DNA of 64,000 nucleotides from Pseudomonadota bacterium (GTDB lineage Bacteria; Pseudomonadota; Alphaproteobacteria; Rhizobiales; Xanthobacteraceae). Position numbers and translations under genes: made by a program. Shown here piece after piece: positions 1-7,546 of the stretch (positions within the stretch are counted from its first letter, which is position 1; every line of letters starts with the position of its first letter). The notes beneath the pieces were generated by a model. The model was not told the DNA's origin, did no database searches, and worked only from the letters and a program-made list of their open reading frames with translations. The stretch is from positions 310,001 to 374,000 of the forward strand of contig JAEWHP010000049.1 of the NCBI GenBank assembly GCA_023387735.1. The letters are read 5' to 3'.

Positions 1-303
1 TTCCCTCAGCTCTGCCGCGACGACACTGACAGGCCCGGCGCCATCCATGACCTCGGCCACGGCGCTGCGGCCCGACATTTCGCCGACGTCCTGGCTGAAG
101 TAGCCGATGGTAATGCCGCGATCGAGCGAGACCTGGCCCTCGTCAGGGCTCTCCTGTCCCGAAATCATCCGGAACAGCGTAGTCTTGCCGGCCCCGTTCG
201 GGCCAACCAGGCCGATCTTCTCGCCCTTCTGGAGGGCGGCCGAGGCTTCGATGAAGAGGATCTGGTGGCCGACTTGCTTGCTGACGTTATCGAGACGGAT
301 CAT
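1..303 (-). CDS. ABC-F family ATPase, N-terminal part (cut by window edge)
   Basis: The reading frame begins with ATG at 303 and runs off the left edge, so only about 101 residues are visible. It starts MIRLDNVSKQVG and has a Walker A motif GPNGAGKT at about residues 34-41, followed by GYFSQD, a sequence typical of ABC-F proteins (duplicated ATPases without membrane domains that act on ribosomes). The signature and Walker B motifs lie outside the window. It sits about 100 bases downstream of the first GrlR-like gene on the same strand, so co-transcription is possible. A transporter ATPase is the alternative, but the SQ motif after the Q-loop favours ABC-F. Confidence 0.85.
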   Translation of the reverse strand, partial: MIRLDNVSKQVGHQILFIEASAALQKGEKIGLVGPNGAGKTTLFRMISGQESPDEGQVSLDRGITIGYFSQDVGEMSGRSAVAEVMDGAGPVSVVAAELRE

Positions 304-402
304 TGGGGCCTGAAAGGAGGAAATCGTTTTCGGCCGCTGCTTAGGACATCTGGCGCGCTTGTGGAAGCGGTTCCGGCGGCCGGCGCCATGCCCAAAAGGC
401 TG

Positions 403-1107
403 CTATGCCGGCTGCATCAGCTTCAGCGTGGCCGCCAGTCGCAGGCTGCGCTTTCCGGCCAGCGCGATGGCTTCGAGCTCGGCGCCCGTTCCGTCGCAGG
501 TGCCGGAAAAGCCGATGCCGACCTCATGGCCACCGAACACAGGGTTTTCGCCCTTCGCGGGCGTATGCTCCTGGTTGAGGATCTCGCCTTTCCAGCGACC
601 ATCGGCCGAACTGTAGGAGCCGAGGTAATAGAAGAAGGCGTCGCCGCCGAGGATGCGGCCATCCATCAGCAACATGACGCCGGACAGGCCGGCCTTGATG
701 CCATCAAGCGCACGAAGGTGGATGGAATAGAGCCCGTTGACGATGCCACCCTGCCCCACGTTGCCGACCGGTGGCAGCGCGTCGTCGTCGAGCCGCGTCA
801 GGTTGGCCCAGAACAGGGCGCCCGGCCTTGGCGCGGCGCTGCCCTCGAAGCGAATCCTGCTGTCCTGCAGCGTGCCGCGCACGCTGATCGCGGCGACGTC
901 GGTGTCCATCAACGGCTTGTAATGCGGGTCGTCATTGTGGCGCTGGGTGATGACCTCGCCGAGAATTTCCCCGCCGTGCTCCCGATAGGTCCCGAGATGG
1001 GCGAACGCAGAGTTGCCGCCCAGCATCTTGCCCTGGTGCATGCACATGACGCTGCGGCCGAACGCGTCGTTCACGCCGTACTCAGCCTTGTAGAGCCCGT
1101 TCAACAA
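403..1107 (-). CDS. Two-domain GrlR-family protein, copy 1
   Basis: A 234-residue protein made of two tandem copies of a roughly 110-residue unit. Each unit has the pattern LYx(S/A), then GRxLGGxxxF, then LG(T/S)Y, as in GrlR, the small lipocalin-like barrel that represses the LEE type III secretion regulator GrlA in attaching-effacing E. coli. The C-terminal unit ends with FGGHEVGIGFSGT and ALAGKRSLR. There is no signal peptide or membrane segment, so it should be cytosolic. I place the start at a TTG at 1107 with AGGA about eight bases upstream; this gives the same length as copy 2. No GrlA or type III secretion gene is in the window. The regulatory role is inferred from family membership only. 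Confidence 0.75.
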   Translation of the reverse strand: MLNGLYKAEYGVNDAFGRSVMCMHQGKMLGGNSAFAHLGTYREHGGEILGEVITQRHNDDPHYKPLMDTDVAAISVRGTLQDSRIRFEGSAAPRPGALFWANLTRLDDDALPPVGNVGQGGIVNGLYSIHLRALDGIKAGLSGVMLLMDGRILGGDAFFYYLGSYSSADGRWKGEILNQEHTPAKGENPVFGGHEVGIGFSGTCDGTGAELEAIALAGKRSLRLAATLKLMQPA

Positions 1108-1239
1108 CGAAAGTATCCTGCAAATCGATTCTTGTTTTGCCGGGGGCTTAGCACCGCGCAGTGGATGGAACCAGCGCGCGTTTTAGCGCAGGCTCCTGGA
1201 GTGCCGGGCGCAATTCCGGCCTGGAAAGCGGAGGATCAT

Positions 1240-1683
1240 TTGCACATTTCTTTCCTTTATCTCCTCGCGCTGGGTGCCGGCGTCAGCGTGGCGACCCAGC
1301 AGGTGCTCAACGGCAGCCTGCGCACGGCGCTGGGCTCGCCCGCATGGGCGGGTCTCGTCAGCTATGCCGTCGGGCTCCTGACCATGATCCTCACCGTGAT
1401 CGTGCTTCGCGAACGGGTGCCGTCCTGGAAGACGGTGGCCGATGTGCCGTGGTGGGCATGGCCCGGCGGCGTGTTCGGCGGCGCCTTCATCCTGCTCGTG
1501 ATCCTGCTGCTGCCCTCGCTCGGCGCAGCGACGCTGTTTGCGCTCGTCATTGCCGGCCAGGTGCTCACCGCCGTCACGCTCGACCATTTCGGCGCGTTCG
1601 GATTGACGCCGCATCCGATCAGCACCGCGCGGCTTGCCGGTGCAGTGCTCCTGATTGCCGGCGTCGTCCTGATCAGGGATTGA
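1240..1683 (+). CDS. YdcZ/DUF606-type small membrane transporter
   Basis: A 147-residue, very hydrophobic protein with about five membrane segments. It matches half-size DMT-superfamily proteins of the YdcZ (DUF606) group: LALGAGVSVATQQVLNGSLR near the start, a central WPGGVFGGAFI, and RLAGAVLLIAGVVLI at the end. The substrate is unknown. I place the start at TTG 1240 because GGAGG lies five bases before it and the first membrane helix starts directly after; upstream in-frame codons are the antisense of the GrlR gene. Its last 11 bases overlap the convergent ModA-like gene. Confidence 0.8.
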   Translation: MHISFLYLLALGAGVSVATQQVLNGSLRTALGSPAWAGLVSYAVGLLTMILTVIVLRERVPSWKTVADVPWWAWPGGVFGGAFILLVILLLPSLGAATLFALVIAGQVLTAVTLDHFGAFGLTPHPISTARLAGAVLLIAGVVLIRD

Positions 1684-2368
1684 CGGGCTCGAGCCCGCTG
1701 TCGCGCAAGACCGGCGCGACATCAGCGGACGCGAGATAGCGCAATAACCGATCGGCCTCGGCGGCGTTAGACGACGTCGCCATGCGCCCGGCCGAAAACA
1801 CCGCTGGCGTTTGGAGTTGGTATGGAATGGGACCGACGACTTCGATCCCGGCGATCTGCTTCAACTCGCTGATCTGCTGAACGGCGAGATCGGCCTCGCC
1901 GCTCACGAGCTTTTCGGCGGTAAAACCCTGTTGAATGATCGCGGCCCTGGTGTTGATCTCGTCGGCAATGCCGAGACGCTCAATGAGTTTTGCGAACAGG
2001 ATGCCGCTGGCGCCGAGCCGCGAATAGGCCACCGAACGCGCGGCGAGCAGCGCCGCACGCAACGCCGGCTCGGAGGCAATATCCGGATGAACTGCGTCTG
2101 CTCTTACCGCGATGCCGACCCAGGAGCGCGCCAGGTCCACGCAGCTATCCTTGGCGACGCGCCCTTCGCGCACGACCTCGTCCAGCCCTTCCCGGGTCAG
2201 GATCAACACGTCGGCTGTTTCGCCCGCGCGCAGCCGCTGTAGCAGCGCCATCGTGGGCGCGAAATCGGCGTCGATCTGTACGCCACCGGTGGCTTCAAAA
2301 TCTCCGTACAGCTTTTGGGCGGCCCCCTTCAACGCAAGAGTCGACAGCACGCGTATGGTGACGGCCAT
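1673..2368 (-). CDS. ModA-like substrate-binding protein without an export signal
   Basis: A 231-residue protein of the periplasmic-binding fold resembling molybdate-binding ModA: it opens VTIRVLSTLALKGAAQKL, has LRAGETADVLILT (the ModA GxxADVFxS region) and GEADLAVQQISE near residue 170 (ModA GExDxGxVY-like hinge region). Unlike ModA it begins directly with the first beta strand; no signal peptide is present, so it should stay in the cytosol. The ATG is two bases after the stop of GrlR-like copy 2, so the two genes are almost certainly translated from one message. No permease or ATPase gene is adjacent. This makes transport unlikely and ligand sensing plausible, but that is inference. Confidence 0.8.
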   Translation of the reverse strand: MAVTIRVLSTLALKGAAQKLYGDFEATGGVQIDADFAPTMALLQRLRAGETADVLILTREGLDEVVREGRVAKDSCVDLARSWVGIAVRADAVHPDIASEPALRAALLAARSVAYSRLGASGILFAKLIERLGIADEINTRAAIIQQGFTAEKLVSGEADLAVQQISELKQIAGIEVVGPIPYQLQTPAVFSAGRMATSSNAAEADRLLRYLASADVAPVLRDSGLEPVNP

Positions 2369-2370
2369 CG

Positions 2371-3075
2371 CTACAGCCTGCGCATCAGTTTCAGAACCGC
2401 GGTCATGCGAAGGCTGCGCTTGCCGGCGAGCGCGGTCGCTTCCAGCAGCGCGCCGTTGTCGTCGCAGGTACCGGAGAAGCCGATCCCGACTTCATGGCCG
2501 CCCAAAACGGGATTCTCGCCCAGCGCCGGCGTATGCTCCTGATTGAGAATCTGCCCCTTCCAGCGGCCCTCCTCCGACGTATAGCTGCCGACATAATAGA
2601 ACGAGGCATCGCCGCCGAGGATGCGGCCGTCATGGAGCAGCATTACGCCGGTCAACCCGCCCTCGACACCGTCGAGCATGCGGATGTGAATCGAATAGAG
2701 GCCGTTGACGATGCCCCCCTCGCCGACACCGCCGGCGATCGGCACGGCGGCCTCCTCGATCGGCGTCATGACCGAGTGAAACATCACGCCGGGCAATTCC
2801 TTCAGCCCGCCTTCGAAACGGTAGAGGTCACCGTCCGGCCCGCCCTTCGCCAGCAAGGTTGCGTCGTCGGTGCCGGCCATCGCGCGATAGTTCGGATCCG
2901 GATTGTGACGAACGGTTTGAACTTCGATCGCGATCCCGTCGTCACGCTTCTGGTAGGTGCCGATATGGGCAAAGGCCGAATTGCCGCCCAGCATCCTGCC
3001 GTCGCGCACATACATCACGCTGCGGCCGACCGCCTCGCCAAGCTGGAACCTGACTTTGTAGAATCCCTCGAACAA
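2371..3075 (-). CDS. Two-domain GrlR-family protein, copy 2
   Basis: Paralogue of the gene at 403-1107, with the same two tandem GrlR-like units: GFYKVRF, GRSVMYVRDGRMLGGNSAF and HIGTY in the first, NGLYSIHIRMLDG, GRILGGDASF and YVGSY in the second, ending GKRSLRMTAVLKLM. I choose TTG at 3075 as start. It has GGGGA eight bases upstream and gives exactly 234 residues, the same as copy 1; a TTG at 3093 is the alternative. No signal peptide or membrane segment. It is the first gene of a two-gene operon with the signal-less ModA-like protein. The two products may work together, but nothing in the sequence proves contact. Confidence 0.78.
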   Translation of the reverse strand: MFEGFYKVRFQLGEAVGRSVMYVRDGRMLGGNSAFAHIGTYQKRDDGIAIEVQTVRHNPDPNYRAMAGTDDATLLAKGGPDGDLYRFEGGLKELPGVMFHSVMTPIEEAAVPIAGGVGEGGIVNGLYSIHIRMLDGVEGGLTGVMLLHDGRILGGDASFYYVGSYTSEEGRWKGQILNQEHTPALGENPVLGGHEVGIGFSGTCDDNGALLEATALAGKRSLRMTAVLKLMRRL

Positions 3076-3202
3076 TGGCCGTGTCCCCGGCAAGTTCTGG
3101 AGCGGTATCGGTTCTGATTTGAGGCCCGCTATCTAGCGCGCTTCATAACGCAGGGGAACGGCCTTGAAGCGACGTATTTGAATCACCCCCATCAAAACGC
3201 AA

Positions 3203-3263
3203 TGATCCGCCAAGGCGGTGTGCCCTGGCGGATCAGGTTGCACCCGGGTGCCCCCACACCCGG
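3203..3263 (-). terminator. Double hairpin downstream of glnII
   Basis: Two inverted repeats follow the glnII stop. The first met by polymerase has arms at 3256-3263 and 3243-3250 (CCCGGGTG type). The second has 10-bp perfect arms at 3226-3235 and 3203-3212 (TGATCCGCCA), followed on the minus strand by TTGCGTTTTG. The second is a reasonable rho-independent terminator for glnII. Confidence 0.65.
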
Positions 3264-3281
3264 GACGGTGAAGTCAGTCGC

Positions 3282-4319
3282 TCAGGCTGCCGCCGACTTG
3301 GCCGCGGTCGGGACTTCCGCGATGGTCTTCAGGATCTGCGAAGCGATCTGGTAGGGGTCGCCCTGGGAGTTCGGGCGGCGGTCTTCCAGATAGCCCTTGT
3401 AGTCGTTCTTGACGAACGAGTGCGGCACGCGGATCGAAGCACCGCGGTCAGCAACGCCGTAGCTGAACTTGTTCCACGGGGCGGTCTCGTGCTTGCCGGT
3501 GAGGCGCTTGTCGTTGTCGGGCCCGTAGACGGCAATGTGGTCCATCAGGTTCTTGTCGAAAGCCGCCATCAGTTGCTCGAAATACTCCTTGCCGCCGACT
3601 TCGCGCATGTACTTGGTCGAGAAGTTGGCGTGCATGCCGGAGCCGTTCCAGTCGGTGTCGCCGAGCGGCTTGCAGTGGAATTCGATATCGATGCAGTAGC
3701 TCTCGGTGAGGCGCAGCATCAGGTAGCGGGCCATCCACATTTCGTCCGCGGCCTTCCTGGAGCCCTTGCCGAAAATCTGGAACTCCCACTGGCCTTTCGC
3801 CACTTCGGCGTTGATGCCTTCGTGGTTGATGCCGGCGGCGAGGCAGAGGTTGAGATGCTCTTCCACGATCTTGCGGGCAACGTCGCCTACGTTCTTGTAG
3901 CCGACGCCGGTGTAGTACGGGCCCTGCGGCGCCGGATAGCCATCGGCCGGGAAACCGAGCGGGCGGCCATCCTTGTAGAAGAAATATTCCTGCTCGAAAC
4001 CGAACCAGGCGCCTTCATCGTCGAGGATGGTTGCGCGCTTGTTGGTCGGGTGCGGGGTGACACCATCGGGCATCATGACTTCGCACATCACCAGCGCGCC
4101 GTTTTCGCGAGCGGCGTCGGGATAGACGGCGACGGGCATCAGCACGCAATCGGAGCTATGGCCTTCGGCCTGCATGGTGGACGAACCGTCGAAACCCCAG
4201 AGCGGGAGCTGTTCGAGCGTCGGGAACTTGTCGAATTCCTTGATCTGCGTTTTGCCGCGCAGACTCGGTGTCGGCGTATACCCGTCGAGCCAAATATACT
4301 CGAGCTTGTACTTGGTCAT
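3282..4319 (-). CDS. glnII: Glutamine synthetase type II
   Basis: Makes glutamine from glutamate, ammonia and ATP in the cytosol. At 345 residues it has the length of the eukaryote-like GSII found in rhizobia, not the ~470 of GlnA. Visible family motifs are WGFDGSST near residue 42, FGFEQEYFF near 106 (metal ligands), GINHEGINAEVAKGQWEFQ near 165, NGSGMHANFSTKYM near 225, LTGKHETAPW near 268 (substrate loop) and RVPHSFVKN near 298. There is no adenylylation-type tyrosine region as in GlnA. A sigma-54 promoter lies about 130 bases upstream, matching the NtrC-dependent control known for Bradyrhizobium glnII. DUF2735 is encoded divergently, as in related genomes. Confidence 0.97.
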   Translation of the reverse strand: MTKYKLEYIWLDGYTPTPSLRGKTQIKEFDKFPTLEQLPLWGFDGSSTMQAEGHSSDCVLMPVAVYPDAARENGALVMCEVMMPDGVTPHPTNKRATILDDEGAWFGFEQEYFFYKDGRPLGFPADGYPAPQGPYYTGVGYKNVGDVARKIVEEHLNLCLAAGINHEGINAEVAKGQWEFQIFGKGSRKAADEMWMARYLMLRLTESYCIDIEFHCKPLGDTDWNGSGMHANFSTKYMREVGGKEYFEQLMAAFDKNLMDHIAVYGPDNDKRLTGKHETAPWNKFSYGVADRGASIRVPHSFVKNDYKGYLEDRRPNSQGDPYQIASQILKTIAEVPTAAKSAAA

Positions 4320-4890
4320 TGAGCCTCTCTTGATTTGCTACTGTGAAATGCGGGAAACCGACGCTTGAAATCTGAGGTTTTGACGCCCAGCCCCTTGAGG
4401 TCTCCGCATACGTGTACCCGGCCACGTCAGGCCAGTTGTCACAAAGCATTTTGCGTGCCAGTCGCTGCACTGCGGCATATGTTGTCCACAGGCCGGCCGG
4501 TGCACCCATCAAAATAAAAGCTGCGACATAGGAGCGCGGCAGGCCTGTCCGGGCGGCCTGCCAGGGCATTATTCGAGGCGCGAATTCAGCCCATTTCTCC
4601 GGCATTTCCGCCAATGAGTCTTGCCGCGCTCAAAGCTGCGGCACCTGATCGAGCCCTCCCGCCTCGCGTCCTGCCCTTGCCGGCAACCTTCCCGCCAGCT
4701 CACGCGTTGGTCATTCGACTGCTGCCCTCACGGAAGCAATGGCCGCAATGCCTACGAATTAAACACGATGTGGCGCTCTCTTGGTCAACTTGCATCCGCT
4801 ACGGGCACCAACAATATCTCGCATTGTAACGACTAGAGAACGAGTCGGGCGCACCATGGAGGCCAGCGCTTCGGACGGAAGGAGAGAAGA
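4320..4890. other. 570-base intergenic region between divergent glnII and DUF2735 gene
   Basis: Holds the glnII sigma-54 promoter (4446-4460). Short open frames cross it on both strands, but none has a good ribosome site, a recognisable domain or coding-like composition, and the long minus-strand one only continues as a glnII shadow. I looked for a second GG-N10-GC element facing the DUF2735 gene and did not find a convincing one. Confidence 0.6.
4446..4460 (-). promoter_or_regulatory. Sigma-54 (-24/-12) promoter of glnII
   Basis: On the minus strand the sequence reads TGGCACGCAAAATGC. It has GG and GC separated by exactly ten bases and the full TGGCACG of the consensus TGGCACG-N4-TTGCW, with one change (ATGC for TTGC). 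Transcription would start near 4434, leaving a leader of about 115 bases before the glnII ATG. A GGTGCACC palindrome near 4499-4506 could be part of an NtrC site, but the match is weak. RpoN/NtrC control of glnII is established in Bradyrhizobium japonicum; here it is inferred. Confidence 0.8.
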
Positions 4891-5085
4891 ATGCTGAATA
4901 CGGGTTTGAATCAAGGCTCCGCCAAGATCTACCAATTCCCGGTTGGCGGCCGGGCGGCTTTTGCGGGCCATCGCCAAGGCGAGACCAGGACCGAGCTTGC
5001 CGCTTCGGTCAACGCCGTGGCCTGCTGCGATAGCTGGTACCACGCAGCCGCCATCGAAGACGAAAAAACCGGGCGCGACCACTGA
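4891..5085 (+). CDS. DUF2735 family small protein
   Basis: A 64-residue protein starting MLNTGLNQGSAKIYQFPVGG, with the SAKIYQFPVGGR block and a later CDSWYHAAAIEDEK block that I recognise from DUF2735 proteins encoded next to glnII in Rhizobiales. The ATG has GGAAGGAGAG just upstream, a strong ribosome site. There is no signal peptide or membrane helix. The function is unknown; conserved position beside glnII suggests a link with nitrogen status. Tail is acidic and lysine-rich. Confidence 0.85.
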   Translation: MLNTGLNQGSAKIYQFPVGGRAAFAGHRQGETRTELAASVNAVACCDSWYHAAAIEDEKTGRDH

Positions 5086-5178
5086 TGTCCGGGAAATGTC
5101 TGACAGGGCCGCGCCCGATCAACGAGGCGCGGACGGCGAACTAGAAGAGGGTCGGAACGAAAGCGTTTCGGCCCTTTT

Positions 5179-5496
5179 TCATGTCTGCTCGCATGTCGTG
5201 AACGGCCGTTTGGCGTGTTTGAGCGAGGTTACCCCGGCCTTTGTGACCCTCAGCGTCACACCCTTTGCCTGATAGCGGGCCCCCGACAGCGCCACGCGCT
5301 TGGGCAGCGTCAGCGCCTTGCCGTCGAGTTGCAGGTGGGCGCGGGAATCGTACGGGAAAAACGCAGCCATGAACTGCGTGCCGTCGGCGCAGCGGTAGTT
5401 CCGGAACTGCTGTTGCGCCAACGCCGCCGATGGCGCTCCGGCCGCTGCAACCACGGCCAGCACCGCGCCAAAATTCGTGATCCTGCGACAATTCAT
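5179..5496 (-). CDS. MliC-like secreted lysozyme-inhibitor domain protein
   Basis: A 105-residue protein. Residues 1-27 form a signal peptide with a cut after ALAQ. The mature part FRNYRCADGTQFMAAFF ... FTTCE has the two-cysteine beta-barrel pattern of MliC/PliC inhibitors of c-type lysozyme (YxCxxG near the start, a central LPKRVALSGARYQAKGVTL, terminal C). No lipobox is seen, so it should be soluble in the periplasm (PliC-like arrangement). GGGGGA lies seven bases before the ATG. Related domains occur in proteins of unknown role, so inhibitor activity is an inference. Confidence 0.75.
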   Translation of the reverse strand: MNCRRITNFGAVLAVVAAAGAPSAALAQQQFRNYRCADGTQFMAAFFPYDSRAHLQLDGKALTLPKRVALSGARYQAKGVTLRVTKAGVTSLKHAKRPFTTCEQT

Positions 5497-5603
5497 GTTT
5501 CGTCCCCCGAGGAGTTCAGTATAGACGAGGCAGGGGCCAACGACATGGCCTTTAGCTTCCTTCGCCCGTTCCCTGTCCGTGCACGAGATCGTTCGAACCA
5601 GCC

Positions 5604-6350
5604 ATGTCAGATTCCCCTGCCCGCCATCTCAACCTCGCCGGTGCCAGCAATTTCCGCGATCTCGGCGGCTATCCCACGCGCGATGGCCGCATCGTGCGCT
5701 GGCGGCAGATATTCCGGTCCAATCACCTCGGCCACCTGACCGATGACGACATCGCCGTGATGCGGACCCTCGGCGTCCGCAGCGCCTTCGATTTTCGCGG
5801 CACTGAAGAACGCAACGCCGCGCTTTGCAACATGGCCGACATCACCGTCCATTCGCTGCCGGTCGAGCCCACGGTGGTCGCGGCCCTGCGCGCGATCGTA
5901 GCCGCCGGCACGCCGCTGACGACGGACCATGCCGTGGACGTCATGCGCGATTCCTATCGCAGCTACGTCCAGCGCAACACGCCGCGCTACCGCACGCTGT
6001 TTGCCCATCTCCTGGAAGACCGCGCCCCGCTGGTAATCCACTGCACCGCCGGCAAGGACCGCACCGGCTTTGCCTGCGCGCTGATCCTGCACACGCTCGG
6101 CGTCGCCGATGACGTCATCTCGGACGACTATCTCCTGACCAACAACTTCTACCGCAGGGATCCCAATCACAGCACCGACCTGCCCGACGAGATCAGGCAG
6201 GTGCTGGGCTCGGTACAGGCATCATTCCTCGGCGCCGCGTTCGAGGCCATCGACGCCGACTATGGCGATCTCGAAACCTACCTTCGCGACGGCCTTGGCC
6301 TCGGCAAGGCCGAGCGCGCGCATCTCGAAGCGCGCTACCTGCAAAGCTGA
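5604..6350 (+). CDS. Tyrosine-protein phosphatase (CX5R family)
   Basis: A 248-residue protein. NFRDLGGYPTRDGR near residue 15 and FRSNHLGHLTDDD near 38 are the start of the PTP-like family Y_phosphatase3. The catalytic loop HCTAGKDRTG carries Cys at about residue 147 and the phosphate-binding Arg five residues later. No signal peptide, so cytosolic. Such enzymes hydrolyse phosphotyrosine or phosphoinositides. Substrate is unknown. The gene ends in a small duplicated segment (see the repeat at 6346). Confidence 0.9.
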   Translation: MSDSPARHLNLAGASNFRDLGGYPTRDGRIVRWRQIFRSNHLGHLTDDDIAVMRTLGVRSAFDFRGTEERNAALCNMADITVHSLPVEPTVVAALRAIVAAGTPLTTDHAVDVMRDSYRSYVQRNTPRYRTLFAHLLEDRAPLVIHCTAGKDRTGFACALILHTLGVADDVISDDYLLTNNFYRRDPNHSTDLPDEIRQVLGSVQASFLGAAFEAIDADYGDLETYLRDGLGLGKAERAHLEARYLQS

Positions 6351-6375
6351 CTTTCAAGAAGGCTGACTTTCAAGA
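6346..6375. repeat. Short tandem duplication at the phosphatase stop codon
   Basis: The 14-base string GCTGACTTTCAAGA occurs at 6346-6359 and again at 6362-6375. It includes the TGA stop of the phosphatase gene, so the stop context is doubled. Probably a replication slip; no function is suggested. Confidence 0.8.
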
Positions 6376-6391
6376 CTGAGCGCAAGGCGGC

Positions 6392-7081
6392 CTAATTCAC
6401 CCGCCGCACCGAAACGACCTGCGCGGTCAGCTTGCCGGCCCGGTCCCTGACGTTGACCTGCACGACGTAGTCGTTGCTGGTCTCGCCCTTGGGCACATAG
6501 AGCATCGCGGTAAAACGCAGTCGGCCACGCGCATCGAGGGTCACAGGCAGATCCTCATGCACCCGGAACGAATTGCCCTCGCGATTTCGGACCGGCAGCC
6601 TGGCGGTCAGGACAGGCACGACCAGCGCGCGCAGATCGAGCTTGGCCGCCGATGCTCCATCGATCCGGTAATAGGCAAAGGAGTCGGTGTCCCAGCGGCT
6701 GTTCGCGATCTCGACGACGGCCCGGCTGTCCGGCGACCACGCCGCCATCAACTCGGAGCGGTTGGCCCGCATCTCGCCGGTTTCCCAATGGGTGCCGCCG
6801 AGCGTGGCCAGCACTGCGCCATCGGAGACGCGGATCAGGACGTTTTCGACGCCATTGGGCGCATCGCGACCGGACGGCAGGCCCTGCGCGGTCCGCCAGG
6901 CGAATGCATAGCCCTTGGATGGCGAGGTGGTATCGGCGAATACGCGCGACGCGCTGTTGCCGGCACCGCAGACAAGGTCGCCATTTTGATCGGCGACACA
7001 GGCTTGGGCGCGCACCGCAGCCGTTTGCAGCGCGTACAATGCGAAAAGCATGACCGGCAATGTCAGAGTGGAGCGCACCAC
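6392..7081 (-). CDS. Hypothetical secreted protein
   Basis: A 229-residue protein with a signal peptide (about residues 1-26, cut after VRAQ) and a mature part that has two early cysteines (ACVADQNGDLVCG), then AAWSPDSRAVVEIANSRWDT near residue 115, which resembles a WD/beta-propeller blade strand, and a terminal VVQVNVRDRAG beta segment. I do not recognise a named family. The GTG start has AGGA seven bases upstream. Convergent with the phosphatase gene, 41 bases apart. Confidence 0.75.
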   Translation of the reverse strand: MVRSTLTLPVMLFALYALQTAAVRAQACVADQNGDLVCGAGNSASRVFADTTSPSKGYAFAWRTAQGLPSGRDAPNGVENVLIRVSDGAVLATLGGTHWETGEMRANRSELMAAWSPDSRAVVEIANSRWDTDSFAYYRIDGASAAKLDLRALVVPVLTARLPVRNREGNSFRVHEDLPVTLDARGRLRFTAMLYVPKGETSNDYVVQVNVRDRAGKLTAQVVSVRRVN

Positions 7082-7144
7082 TCAATCCTACGCTCCGGTT
7101 CCCGCCCCGTAAAGCGGCGGACCGATCATGCGGCAACTAACCGC

Positions 7145-7345
7145 TCAGGCTGCGGCTTCCATCTCCATTTCAGCATCGAGGTCGGCGATAACGTCCTCGA
7201 ATGCCGAGATCGCCTGCTGGATCGCCGCGATCTGCATCAATTCCCAGCTCGATACCGGACCGCTGCGATTCTGCAGCGCTACGACCAGGTCGCGGCGCTG
7301 CTCCTTAAGCTGAACAAGCGGTAAACCATGATCCGGCAAACCCAT
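7145..7345 (-). CDS. Hypothetical small protein
   Basis: A 66-residue soluble protein, mostly helical, with VVALQNRSGPVSSWELMQIA in the middle and a very acidic end (EDVIADLDAEMEME). AGGGGAA lies eight bases before the ATG. No family recognised and no signal peptide. Its codon use and ribosome site make it a likely real gene. Confidence 0.65.
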   Translation of the reverse strand: MGLPDHGLPLVQLKEQRRDLVVALQNRSGPVSSWELMQIAAIQQAISAFEDVIADLDAEMEMEAAA

Positions 7346-7546
7346 GACGAATTCCCCTGCCTAACATTGGAGCCCGGGTTGTACCTGACGGGTTCTGCCA
7401 ACGGCTTATGGATTTCTGGCAAATTTTATCGATTCCGCCGCATATTGTTGCCTTATGCAGCGCCCTCCACCTGCAGGCGCGCCTTATCGCATTGCAAATG
7501 AAAAGCTCCCGGCGCTAGGCTGCGCTTCCCGGGATGGAGGTCCAGC

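Noticed and set aside
265..1239. Long plus-strand open frame continuous with the YdcZ gene
   Set aside because: It is antisense to the ABC-F and GrlR-like genes, Arg/Ala-rich with no domain; the true start is TTG 1240 with GGAGG.
4891..5085. Sigma-54 promoter for the DUF2735 gene
   Set aside because: No GG-N10-GC site in the right direction with a good flanking match was found in 4600-4890.
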